NCBI GenBank assembly: GCA_964030475.1 | Contig: CAXIPT010000004.1 | Span: forward strand, 519,068-583,067 | Direction: 5' to 3' | DNA: 64,000 bases | Origin: Tethya wilhelma | Taxonomy: Eukaryota; Porifera; Demospongiae; Tethyida; Tethyidae | In this document: piece after piece, positions 10,055 through 20,349 of the stretch | How positions within the stretch are numbered: position 1 is the first letter of the stretch | Layout: every line of letters begins with the position of its first letter | Program-made: the position numbers and the translations under genes | The notes under the pieces: model-generated | Seen by the model: the letters and a program-made list of their open reading frames with translations, nothing else | What the model was told of the DNA's origin: nothing | The model's database searches: none

Positions 10055-10583
10055 TATGCAAAATTTAAATCTATACAAGAAGTTTTTCTGGCATGTTTGT
10101 ATAATGATTTATATGAAATTTTCCACCAACAAAAATTATAATGTGGCATTCAGTCTAATACGTACAATAACATGCGGCTGTATACTGTGACATTGCATGA
10201 CAACTGCTTGCAGCTATACTCCATGAACTATATCTATATACTATATATAACTATACTCTCCAGCCTTGCAGTGTATTAAATCTTAGAGATACACATGTGC
10301 AAGGATTATTACAGAATCACATGTGCATGTATATATAATGTATATAACACTACAAAAATTACCAAGTAAAGTAGTATATACATGTGCACTATCTAAGAAA
10401 ACAATCATTATCATGACATCTTTAGGTCCTAAAATTAATAAGTTATACAATGTTGTCTGATATCTATAGCGAAGTTCTTTACACAATATTATAATCATCA
10501 GTACAGTATAATATTTATCATTTCTACATATACATAAAGTATATCTCAGTATTTATAATATTCCTTTAAGTTGTGCAATTTGT

Positions 10584-10762
10584 TCAATAATAATAATTAT
10601 CCTCATTCCTATTCTGATATTGGTTTCCAATTTCTTCCACTATATCTCCACCATGTTTCCTTATAAATCTCCCACCACGCCTTCTTGCAAAGCGACCACC
10701 CTTTCTTAAAGCATGACCACCCACTTTTATGAGTGGCTTGATCAGCCGAGGGACTAAGCGAA
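10584..10762 (-). pseudogene. A4-type cationic block out of frame with A7
   Basis: Open in the frame shifted from A7. It encodes the remainder of an A4-like basic domain (KVGGHALRKGG, RFARRRGGRF) and ends with Asn/Glu/Tyr and a stop at 10584-10586. It has no start of its own, so it is the displaced end of A7 and not a gene. Confidence 0.65.
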
Positions 10763-11674
10763 CTAGGGTGCCAAAAATCTGAGCTTTTGCTTGTTCCTCT
10801 CTGTCTCTGCCTTTTGAAAGGGTGGCTGCAAGTGCAACAGGGACTGAAGTTGAGCTTCAGCATCATCATCTTGCTCATCTTGTTCAAGAGCTATCATTGA
10901 ATCGAAAAGATCTTGAAGCTCAGATTCATCATCATTATCATCATCTTGCTGATAGGTTGCATTGTCTTCTGGCTCCTGTGTGATGGAACCCTGCAAGGGT
11001 GCTTCATTGTAGCTATTACTGTCATAATCTTCTGGCTCCTCACTGTCATTAGAATTAATATCTAGATCTATTGAATTTCCTTCGTGATCTGATTCAGAAT
11101 GCTTTGAAAGTTTGCGTCCTGCTTTTCGTCCAACTTTTCGGAAATTACGTGCTAAGCTACGCCAAAGATTCGCAAATTTTTTTCCAACTGGACCTGCAAC
11201 ATTTTTTGCAAGGTTCAACCTACGCCTAACTGAATGTGCAAAATTTTTCGCAAATTTACCACCAGAGCGTGTAAGACCTTTCACAAATTGACGACCAGAG
11301 CCTGTGACACCTTTTACAAGGTTTTTCGAAAGACCTTTCACAAGTTGACGACCGGAACGAGCAACACCTTTTACAAGGCCTTTTGCAAGACCCTTCACAA
11401 GTTGCCCACCAGAACGTGCAATGCCTTTTACAAGACCTTTTGTTAGTCCTTTCACTAAGGCACCAGTGATGGAGTTTGTGACTGCATTCAAGGATTGAGT
11501 TTCAGTTTCATCATCATTATCGTAGTCCTGTTGGAGAGCCATTGTATCATAGAGGTCTTGGAGAACTGCTTCGTAGTCATCTTGTTTGTTGGCAGCAGAC
11601 ATAATGCTTCGTGCATTTACAGCACAGAGAGTGCTGAGCAGTGCACAAGTGGTAAGAAGAACGGTTGTCTTCAT
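10763..11674 (-). CDS. A7: precursor with tandem Lys/Gly repeats and out-of-frame C-terminal block
   Basis: Start at 11674 (MKTTVLLTTCALL...). Signal peptide about 1-21, one QDLYDTMALQQ spacer, then a long basic region of roughly 18-22-residue repeats built on GLVKG--RSG-QLVKGL, followed by KKFANLWRSLARNFRKVGRKAGRK. Acidic Ser/Asp-rich spacers follow. The frame ends at 10763 after a degenerate tail. From about 10820 down to 10584 another frame encodes an A4-type cationic block (AKAQIFGTLVRLVPRL, then Arg/Gly-rich) with its own stop. This indicates an indel around 10800-10830, an assembly error or a missed splice. The 3' flank also matches A4. Confidence 0.72.
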   Translation of the reverse strand: MKTTVLLTTCALLSTLCAVNARSIMSAANKQDDYEAVLQDLYDTMALQQDYDNDDETETQSLNAVTNSITGALVKGLTKGLVKGIARSGGQLVKGLAKGLVKGVARSGRQLVKGLSKNLVKGVTGSGRQFVKGLTRSGGKFAKNFAHSVRRRLNLAKNVAGPVGKKFANLWRSLARNFRKVGRKAGRKLSKHSESDHEGNSIDLDINSNDSEEPEDYDSNSYNEAPLQGSITQEPEDNATYQQDDDNDDESELQDLFDSMIALEQDEQDDDAEAQLQSLLHLQPPFQKAETERNKQKLRFLAP

Positions 11675-12436
11675 TACTGATGGTAATATTATTGCCATGC
11701 AATTGACTGATCAAATCAATTTAGGCCTCTTTCTTCTTCTTGGCAATTTCCTTTCCAACTTCAGTCTTTTGTTTGTCACGGTTATCTTTCAATGTTGATC
11801 TCTTATCTATAGCCATAAACACTTAGGATCTTTTTTTAAATTTAACTGTTACAATAATTTCAAAGATCAGTTGTAACTTTGCATACATGAATTTGTAGAG
11901 TCTCTATTAAGGTATCATGTATAATGTAAGGAAAGCATCCTTATATGTGTGCTTTTGTAATTTTAACCATTATTGTGGGACCGGTATTGAAAGTGATGAA
12001 TATAGTCACTGTGTATCTAGTTTTGGTAACAGACTTCAAGTCTCACTTTAGCTGTAACTTAATAAGACATTATACGATAATGTTGATGTGTAAATTATTT
12101 TACCATGGCTATGACAAACTTCATGCATATCAAATTATTGACAGTTATTATTAAATCACATGCATGCATGAATTATTTCAGTTATAACTACTTTGATCAT
12201 ATAAAATCATACAATAATTTCTGGAATCTCTGTACATACACAATAATATTAATTATCTATCCTATATACATTTTCTTCGGCTACTCTACTAAAATCCATT
12301 ATACTTTTCAAACTATAAATTATAGCTATAACTTTCAGTCTCTACAAGTTTTCTTATCTAAAATTATGCTGCTATTATAATACAGTAACTGTTCATTTTT
12401 CTTCTTCAGCATGAGCTGTGATCATGCTGTACGAGT
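11675..12436. other. A7 upstream region and A8 3' flank
   Basis: No gene seen. The A7 upstream sequence belongs to neither promoter class of the other members, and no convincing TATA box was found. Confidence 0.5.
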
Positions 12437-13192
12437 TTAACCTTGCTGATCATCATAATCAGGTTGTGGCTGACCACCAGCAAGAGAATCGGCAAGCAGT
12501 GTTCCTGCGATTGGAGCTGCATGCTTTACGACCTTTTTCAGAATTCGTTTACCAAAAGGAAGGAACTTTTTGAAAAGCCTGCCGAATCTAAACTTTTGAG
12601 CAAGAGCTATGTTCTTGTTGATAGCCTCATCTTCATAGTCTCCTTGTTCCAGAGCCATTGAATCATAAAGATCTTGCAAAGCTGCTTCATAATCCTCTTG
12701 CTGGAATGCAAGCTTGCCACCTTTGTTGCGATTGATAATACTGCCTATAAGATCAGTAGCCAAAGGAAGAGCATACTTAGCAAGAGCTCTAAAAAACTGA
12801 ACTTTGGCAACTTTTTTCTGTTGGTAAACATCTTGGCCTTGTTCTTGAATCGGCATTGTATCATAGAGATCTTGTAGGACTGCTTCGTAGTCTTCTTGCT
12901 GTGCTGCTATTTCTTGGAGTTCGTGGTTTGTGAGTTTACTTACTAGGCTTCCCACCAAAGGAGCAGCTAAACTCGCAAGGAGACCAAAGATCTGAGCCTT
13001 GGCAACTTGTTCCTTTTTGTGCTCTTGTTGATAGACTTGGTTGCTTTCTTCTTGAGCCATTGTATCGTAGAGGTCTTGCAGAACTGCTTCATAGTCGTCT
13101 TGTTTGTTGGCAGCAGACATAATGCTTCGTGCATTTACAGCACAGAGAGTGCTGAGCAGTGCACTAGTGGCGAGAAGAAGAGCTGTCTTCAT
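12437..13192 (-). CDS. A8: precursor with three cationic/amphipathic blocks, 251 aa
   Basis: Start at 13192 (MKTALLLATSALL...); an upstream in-frame Met gives MIIMKT. Signal peptide about 1-21. Three near-identical acidic spacers (YEAVLQDLYDTM, YEAVLQDLYDTM, YEAALQDLYDSM) alternate with three different blocks. The first follows VAKAQ (IFGLLASLAAPLVGSLVSKL), the second follows VAKVQ (FFRALAKYALPLATDLIGSI), and the last, most basic one follows IALAQ (KFRFGRLFKKFLPFGKRILK). The regular spacer-block alternation is the clearest case for a multi-peptide precursor. Confidence 0.83.
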   Translation of the reverse strand: MKTALLLATSALLSTLCAVNARSIMSAANKQDDYEAVLQDLYDTMAQEESNQVYQQEHKKEQVAKAQIFGLLASLAAPLVGSLVSKLTNHELQEIAAQQEDYEAVLQDLYDTMPIQEQGQDVYQQKKVAKVQFFRALAKYALPLATDLIGSIINRNKGGKLAFQQEDYEAALQDLYDSMALEQGDYEDEAINKNIALAQKFRFGRLFKKFLPFGKRILKKVVKHAAPIAGTLLADSLAGGQPQPDYDDQQG

Positions 13193-14291
13193 GATGATCA
13201 TTTCTCAATGTTGTAACCTTCTTAGAAAACAGATGTCCACTGGTTATAGAAGATTAGTTTGAAGATCCTTTAAGTTGGTAACAGTTACGTATTTTGTTCA
13301 ATCCAGGCGATGATGGAAAGTCAAGTTTTCCATCCATTTTTATAGCTGCTACTAGCAACTTGAACATGCATCCTCAGGCATCCATGTAGCCATTGTTGTT
13401 CAGCTAGCTAGTCTCATGTTCCTGAGCTAGCTTTACAATGCATCGACATTGTGAAAAAATGATCCGGTACTCAGTGGTTAGAACAATGTGAGCGAATCGT
13501 CAGTAGCAACGAGAATGAATGGTGTGGAATGGATTGGATCAGTTCAGTGAGGACAGTGAACTCTATCTATAGACATTTTTAGTTCATTATTTTGCAGTGA
13601 TACCAAACGTCATAATATAATTATTATATTATTATCATTGACACCATCTTTTGATTCACCATATATACATGTAAGCAAAAATTACATGGTAACCTCATGC
13701 GACATAATATGATTTACAAACAAATTATATACGGCATATCCCATGCATGCATAATTTAGCTACATACGTATATAGTGCACATAATTATTATAATACTTTA
13801 GCATGGCATGTACATGCATATAAATTATAAAGGATATTATGGATAACAGTACTACAGTATACGTATCATATTCTCCCTTGAATTTCAATCCAGATTGGCA
13901 GCTTTTATTCATATTACTGTGTAGCTATATATAGTGTTCTTAAGTTACTATCACTTCCCTCATCTTGAATGGAGTATTGAAACTATGCCTGCATGCACCA
14001 TGTGCTGCTGATCCTGAGGTGGATGCATGATGATGAAGATGAAAACACTCTTTCTTTGTTGTAGCTGATCAGGTATTGTTATACCTCATGCAATCCACGG
14101 GCAAGTGACAGCATTATAATCACCGCGCATGCATGTATGTATGTCCATATAAATTCTTTAGAAATGGTTAAAATCACAAATTTAAATTTTTATGGATGAG
14201 TAAAAGGAAATAAGCTTGAAGGAATGAAGGGCCAACAGAAATAAAATTAATAAAAGCTAATATTGCTACACTCTTATTAAACAACAATTCA
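13193..14291. other. Intergenic between A8 and the SRCR receptor
   Basis: A8 upstream region and 3' flank of the receptor gene. AT-rich, with no gene or repeat element recognised. Confidence 0.5.
13337..13344 (-). promoter_or_regulatory. TATA-like box, possible A8 promoter
   Basis: TATAAAAA about 145 bp upstream of the A8 ATG; farther away than in the paralogues, so less certain. Confidence 0.35.
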
Positions 14292-14716
14292 TTATAGGTT
14301 TGAAGTTTGGTCAGGATATGGCACTGTACCAGGCTGACTTGGTGGTGGGTAGCCAGGGTTTGTTGGAGGAGGATAAGCCAAATTATTTCCAGGACCCTCC
14401 GGATAAGCCAGATTTTCTCCAGGGGGAACCATATTGAATTGGTACTGCCCCCCAGCTGGTGAATAAGCACTAGGACCGGCAACATCTAGTGATGGATATG
14501 GAGCAGTTGGGTTAGTGTTTGAAGGGGGGTATGGTGCAAAATTTTGAACGGGTCCCCCCGGATATGGTGGAGGGGGTGCTTCAGGGGGAGGCGCTTCGTA
14601 GTTGGTGGATTTGTTGTAGGATGGCGGGGGAGCTTTAGTGAGACTGGAACGACGGGCTTCATCTTGTTCGTGTTCGGAATCAGAACTTGAACTGGAAGAT
14701 GTGTCCTATGTGTGTN

Positions 14717-14759
<43 letters not shown>

Positions 14760-17721
14760 CATACCTCGCTGGTCCTTCTAGTTGACACAGGCTCAGGCTG
14801 TGATGACGGTTCAGGCGGAGCAGCTGGAGTTATTGTCAGCTGTTGTTGTTGAGCTTGAGCACGAGCAGCTGCTGCAGCACGTGCAGCCGCTGCTTTCTTC
14901 TTTTTGTCTGCGTCCCCAATGTGTGCAATGAACCCTAATATGAGTCCCGCGCCAATTAGGGATCCTATGACGATTCCCGCTATAGCCCCACCACTTAGCC
15001 CACTCGAAGGTGGCCTACCTGGAATAGGAATAATAATAACATTATGATAAATACACCTGATTGAGTTAGACATCCCTTTCCTTTAATGTGGGTACAATTA
15101 TTATTGAGGTCAATCTCTATAACGGCATGGCTGCATGCTCAATAGCTAGCAATGCTCGGAAATTCCAAATCACAAAAGTTTGGCATTAATCGCCTTTCCA
15201 TGAAAAATTTATTATACTCCTCAAAATTTTTCCAGCTATAATTATTACTTAATTGTGAATGGTATGAATCTTAGACAAAAAAATACTGTATTTTTTCTAT
15301 TATCAATAGATTGTGTGTGTGTGTGTGTGTGTATGTGTGTGTGCACTTAATTGCCCATCAAAAATAACTGTAAACTTCATGCATGATGTAATGTTACTAT
15401 ATTTAGACTCACATTGAACTGCTATGATGTTCCCTGAAGCACAACCAGCATAACCCACGGGACTCTCAGAGACACAAGAGGATATTGCAGGCGCTGAGCT
15501 TAAGCATTCCAAGTTGGATAACCACACTGGCTTCAATGGACTAGACTGCATCAGAGCTCTGTATACGTACATGGGTGGATGGATGGATGGGATGGACATG
15601 ACTGAAATAACCGTGCCATTTTAAACGAAAGACTTGCTAGTTTACAAACCAATTATGATCGAAGAATGAAGGAGTTCAATAAACCTATAGCCTACAAAAA
15701 TAACTCTGAAATCCTGGCAGGATAGTGTGCATGCATGCATGACTCTTAATGCTCCAACGATTATAAGCACAGAAAGAGATGCAAATGAAAATGGAGCACT
15801 TGATCACACTAAACCTTGTAAAAAACATAACTCAGAAAACTTGTGAAGGATAAATGTGACAGCTTAAAAATGCTTGACAATTTTGAGGGAAAATCACTCT
15901 AGATGTGAATACGGAGCTGCATGACTTACTGGGTCGTATCTCGGCTGACTTGTGACACACTCACACCAGCTCCTTCCATCCCCAGCTCTCTGCACGCCAC
16001 TTGTCCGAAGGCACTACTGTCATCAAAGGGGAAGTCCCTACAAATTACCCCCCAGCGATTGTCGTATTGGATCTCAACGATACCAGTGATGGTACCCTCC
16101 TCTACATCCTCTGGGAATAGGTTGCCTAGGTTACCAAATAGTCGCACAGCTTGAGGACGATCAGAGCCAGCTGTGTAGGAATAGAAGAGATGTTGTGATC
16201 GTGATTGTGTGTGTGTGTGTGTGTGTGTATGTGTGTGTGTGCGTGTGTGTTTGTTTGCCATTGCCTAGCAACCAAAGTTTTTATAGGCTAATTGCCGGTT
16301 AGTGGCTGGGTGGAGGTGACAATAGAGTAGCTAGAGACAACAAGGAGGCAATGGCAAACAAAATAGCCGATCATGCAACAATTAAGTGCTCCCCACTTAA
16401 GGGTCATGCAACTATAATGTGTGTGTGTTTGCATGTGTGCGTGTGCGAAAGAAAGAAAGAGAGAGAGATCGACTTACTGCATGTTATCCCAGCAAAGTTG
16501 TTCTCTCTGACGATACAGTCTAGAGGATCACTGAGGATAGAGAAAGAGCACTCTCCAGCTAAGAATGGAGCCTCCGGGCTCACCAGACCACTCCCATCAC
16601 ACATCATGTTGGCAGCCAGGCGCTGTTGTATGGCAAAGTTGGTTATCCTATACATGAAATAGAGCCAGAAAGGGGTTAAAAATTACATTAAACTATATGA
16701 TGCAAAGGGATCACATACGGTATAAAAATTCTAAAAATGATTATTATGGCATTAAGCATAAAACAGACTACATGTTGATTTTACCATCAATCCATCACCA
16801 AATCTTATTCTAAATAATGCACACCTGGACCTTGGTCCTGCAAAGTGACTTACTCGAATCTAGTTGCCGTTCCTCCTTCGTAGCCAAGAGACCTGCAAAT
16901 GGTGGCGGCATCTTGATCAGTCCACGAGGCATCTAAGCATACTCCCGTCCAGCCAACCTGACTGGTGTATATCTCAACAGCACCAGCTCCGTTCAGTGTG
17001 GAGCCCAGGAGTCTAATGTCACCAGGGTTAGGACCGGGAGGATGGATCGCTGGGTGCATGTGAAAGGATCGATAGCCATGATCGATTCATTGAAGATAAT
17101 ATGATGGTCAATAGAATTATTACCTTAAGGTAACTTTTGTAAACGGGTACACATTTTAGCGAATTATAGCAAATTGCATATTTTCGCTAATACCGTATAG
17201 CGGGAAATTTTCGTGGGGGAAAATTTTTGCGAATTTCGCGGTTTGGCAGCTTTCCGCGAAAATTTTCCCCCACGAAATTTGTAAGGTATGTGGTCGTCAC
17301 GTATAGTTGAGACGCAATCCACGAAAATTTTCCCCGCGAATTTCTATTCAAGACGAAAACGCAAAAATTTTCCCCCACGAAAATTTCCCGCTATACGGTA
17401 ATGTAAGTCACACTGAATGTTAGGGAGAGCTAGGTCAAAGGTCAACATTATGGTGTGTAAATAATAAATTGCTAAAATTTGTACCCACTAAATGGACGTC
17501 AAATGGTACAACGCTACGGTAATGGTGTTGTGCTTACCAGAGTAAACATTGTTTATTGGTTGACAGACTATGAACACATCCTGAAGGTGGTTTGGTCCAG
17601 GTGTTGATGTGTTTGTGACTCTATTTAAAGCACAGTCTTCCAGTTGACTCTCAGTTCCATCACAGCGCACTCCACTGTAGTGAATTGGTACAGAACTGTC
17701 TGCCCTGTCTGTGAGGATTGT

Positions 17722-17771
<50 letters not shown>

Positions 17772-18292
17772 TAGGACTGTCTGTGAAATCGTACTGCTAG
17801 AATTATATGTGCTACTGTACAAGTTGTTCATTAATTATCATGGCATAGTAAACTTTAAAACTTCTAGCTAAACGTAATTATTATTGACATCACGGTTAAA
17901 AACTTACGTATTTTGCAGGATAGGGTTAATGACTCCGCTCTCAAACCCCATCTGCCTACAGGCTACCTGTCCGTTCTTCTCGGACCACGGGGTGTCGAAT
18001 CCCTCGGCAGCTATGGTCCCCCATACTCCCTCGAGACACGCCTCCACCCGGCCCGCATTTGGTGCAGTGATGCGTGACGTCTGGACCAATCGTAGAGTAC
18101 CTTCAACACAGTCAGGCTGTGAACTTTGACCTTTTGAGGAGAAGATGTATACCGACAAATTTTGGAAAAGAAGTGAAAAAAAATTTTAAACACACAACTT
18201 GTGAACATCAACTACAGCTGCTTTTGTTTACCATGTATTGTGATGAAGAGAGACACGAAGAATGCCAATGATACAATAGGTGGATGCTTCAT
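14292..18292 (-). CDS. Membrane receptor with three SRCR domains and Pro/Tyr-rich tail
   Basis: Nine exons, complement: 18232-18292, 17908-18130, 17538-17722, 16854-17049, 16478-16647, 15930-16170, 15413-15558, 14765-15018, 14292-14705 (1890 bases, 629 aa, phases consistent). Residues 1-20 are a signal peptide (MKHPPIVSLAFFVSLF...). SRCR domains lie at about 29-150, 169-277 and 285-407, each from two exons, with hallmarks such as RVEACLEGVWGTI, GQVACRQMGF and GVRCDGTESQLEDC. A membrane segment (AIAGIVIGSLIGAGLILGFI) is at about 415-437, followed by KKKK and Ala/Gln-rich sequence. The cytoplasmic tail of about 190 residues is rich in Pro-Tyr with PPPPY and PPPSY. SRCR receptors bind polyanionic or microbial ligands in animals; the ligand here is unknown. 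Large (GA)n and (TG)n runs sit in the introns. Confidence 0.85.
14715..14754. repeat. (GA)n microsatellite with an N
   Basis: Single N at 14715 marks a contig join or uncertain base within an intron of the SRCR gene. Confidence 0.8.
15312..15343. repeat. (TG)n microsatellite
   Basis: Intron of the SRCR gene, just 3' of exon 7. Confidence 0.8.
16207..16252. repeat. (TG)n microsatellite
   Basis: Intron of the SRCR gene, just upstream of exon 6. Confidence 0.8.
17191..17400. repeat. M2: MITE-like element with near-perfect terminal inverted repeats
   Basis: The left end TACCGTATAGCGGGAAATTT is mirrored by the right end AAATTTCCCGCTATACGGTA. The interior repeats CGCGAAAATTTTCCCC motifs. It lies in an intron of the SRCR gene between exons 3 and 4. 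Confidence 0.85.
17725..17766. repeat. (GA)n microsatellite serving as polypyrimidine tract
   Basis: On the minus strand this is a (CT)n run that directly precedes the acceptor of SRCR exon 3 at 17722. Confidence 0.8.
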
Positions 18293-19449
18293 TTCTGTAA
18301 ATAGCTCTACTGGATCTGTGCAGCTGTATAGATAGGAGCCGTGACTGATGCAAGAACGTACAGTAAATTATAATAAAATCAATTATATAGCATGACCTAT
18401 GGATAAATTAGAGCTCCATAAGGATCACAAGTGTATTCACGATCAGATGATAGCATTCATCGCATACTTCTCAATATCATTATTTCATAATTTACTGTGA
18501 CCCAGCCACACCCATACCTACAGCAGGTGAACTATTACCAATCAGAAACACAACTTTAGCTTTAGCCATCATTCTATGACCATCCTAAATTAATGCCACT
18601 GATCATGAGCCCAATGAGTTGCCAGCCTTCATTTTGTCATACACCTGGTAGTTATGGTAATGGAAGATGCAAGCTAGGCTGAAGTAATGGCATGGAGAGG
18701 TGGGGAAATATAGCTATAACATTCTGAAAAATATAAGTTTGTGGATATACTCGAAGTTAATTTTTAGCACCTCCCACTGAACTAAATTTTTAATACTTAG
18801 AGCAAGGCTCACAAATGTGCTGGCACAAAAGATTGTAAAACACGTTTAATCGACCCCCCATTATTATGTCTCTATGAACAATAAATGTAACATACTTGCT
18901 TGCTTTTCAAATACCACGCAGACCTTCCACACTTGCGCACTGTTTGTTTACGTTTACTTGACCTTTATCTGGTAATGGTCGTTAGATCAAGAAATCGTCA
19001 GCGCGCATAAGATATGCACGGTTGGCTTGGGGCAGCCTGAGGCTCCGCACAGAGCTTGAGGCCTGAGACTGAGGATAGCTAGAGACCTACGTATACGATA
19101 TAGATTCTATAGCAAAAAATCATTAGTGAGTAGAAATAACCAGTGCTGCAAAATAATGCTAGCTAGTTGATGAGTCACGCGATTAATTTGTTACGCGTAC
19201 GTGCGCACTGCACTGCGCATGTCCTTATGGAGTGTTGTTTTTCCTATGGGATGAGTGGGATCTATCAGTGGGCCACGATACGTGATATATATGTATGTCA
19301 TGGATTATTAAACAAAGTGTATACTATCAAGCTTGGTTGCAATTGGTCGCGTGGCTGACTTATGGGAGTTGAATCTTGAAGCTGTAAAAATTTTAATGGA
19401 ATCTTGAACTATTTGCCAGGACCAGATTTGAGTCACTGTTACACGTACC
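18293..19449. other. Divergent intergenic region between SRCR receptor and L1
   Basis: Start codons of both neighbours point away from this region, so it should hold two promoters. The motif GGTAATGGTCG, shared with the GTPase promoters, occurs at 18971. No gene seen. Confidence 0.5.
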
Positions 19450-20349
19450 ATGTACACAATAAGGTATTTGATTCTAACAATAACTCTCACTTTTACTCTA
19501 GCACCAGCAAATTCAACCGAGAACAACCAGGAACACTCAATTGACCCAGTGATCATTCCACCCTCTGAACAAAATGCAGGAGAGGTTTGTCCAGCAAACT
19601 CTCTAACCAATGAAGGCCGGGAAAACTTGTCAAGCTCTGTAAGAATGCTCCTACAAAGTAGACCCTTGGGTTTATCCCTGGAATAATGCGGGGATGGTTT
19701 CTGGTACCGGGTGGGTTTCTTAAACATGAGCGACCCAGGGGTCCAGTGTCCATTGGCTTGGAGGGAGTACAATCAGAGTGGTGTGCGAGCTTGTGGAAGA
19801 CCCACCACCGATGGTGGAAGCTGTGTGGCAACTTTCTACCCTGCTGACAACGTCCAGTATTACAACAGAGTGTGCAGTCGCATCATTGGCTATCAGTTTG
19901 CTAGTCCAGACGCCTTTGCAGGTCGTCCACGACCGTCTTCTCTCATCGACGATGCTTACTTGGACGGGATCAGTTTGACCTATGGTTCCCCACGGACTCA
20001 CATTTGGTCCTTTGCCGGTAGCGATCTGGACAACCCTGCAGCTAACCCTTGCCCGTGCGGTCGATCAACAGACGATTTACAATCTCCTTCTTTTGTCGGC
20101 GATAGCTACTTTTGTGAGACCGGGCACAACAACGCTTTTGCAGTAACGTTTGATTTTATAACGGATGACCCATTATGGGATGGTCAAAATTGTCCTGTTG
20201 GAAACTGTTGTACGTTCAACAACCCTCCCTGGTTCTCAGTTGTACTTAATGCTCCTACGACCAATGATATTGAAGTTCGTATCTGTGCCGATCAAGAAAC
20301 AGACGATGAAGACACTCCTATATCTCTGCTTGAACTGTATGTCCAGTAG
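19450..20349 (+). pseudogene. L1: Cys-rich secreted protein gene with an in-frame stop
   Basis: Starts MYTIRYLILTITLTFTLAPANS, a signal peptide. The frame runs through the family motif PVIIPPSEQ and SSSVRMLLQS, hits TAA at 19684-19686, and continues in the same frame with CGDGFWYRVGFLNMSDP to the family C-terminus ELYVQ. Paralogues L3 and L4 have a PECGDG or VPECGDG-type sequence here without a stop. Either a single nonsense change, a sequencing error, or a stop avoided in an unknown way; no acceptable intron spans it. The conserved domain downstream is otherwise whole, including GVRACGR, YGSPR-HIW and PPWFSV. Confidence 0.65.

Larger units (their letters stand above)
9264..10583. other. A6 upstream region (second copy of duplicated unit) and A7 3' flank
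   Basis: No gene seen. Near-copy of 7818-9010; the final ~170 bases match the 3' flank of A4. Confidence 0.55.

Noticed and set aside
19308..19831. Minus-strand open frames overlapping L1
   Set aside because: Shadows of the L1 reading frame with no family resemblance or splice signals.
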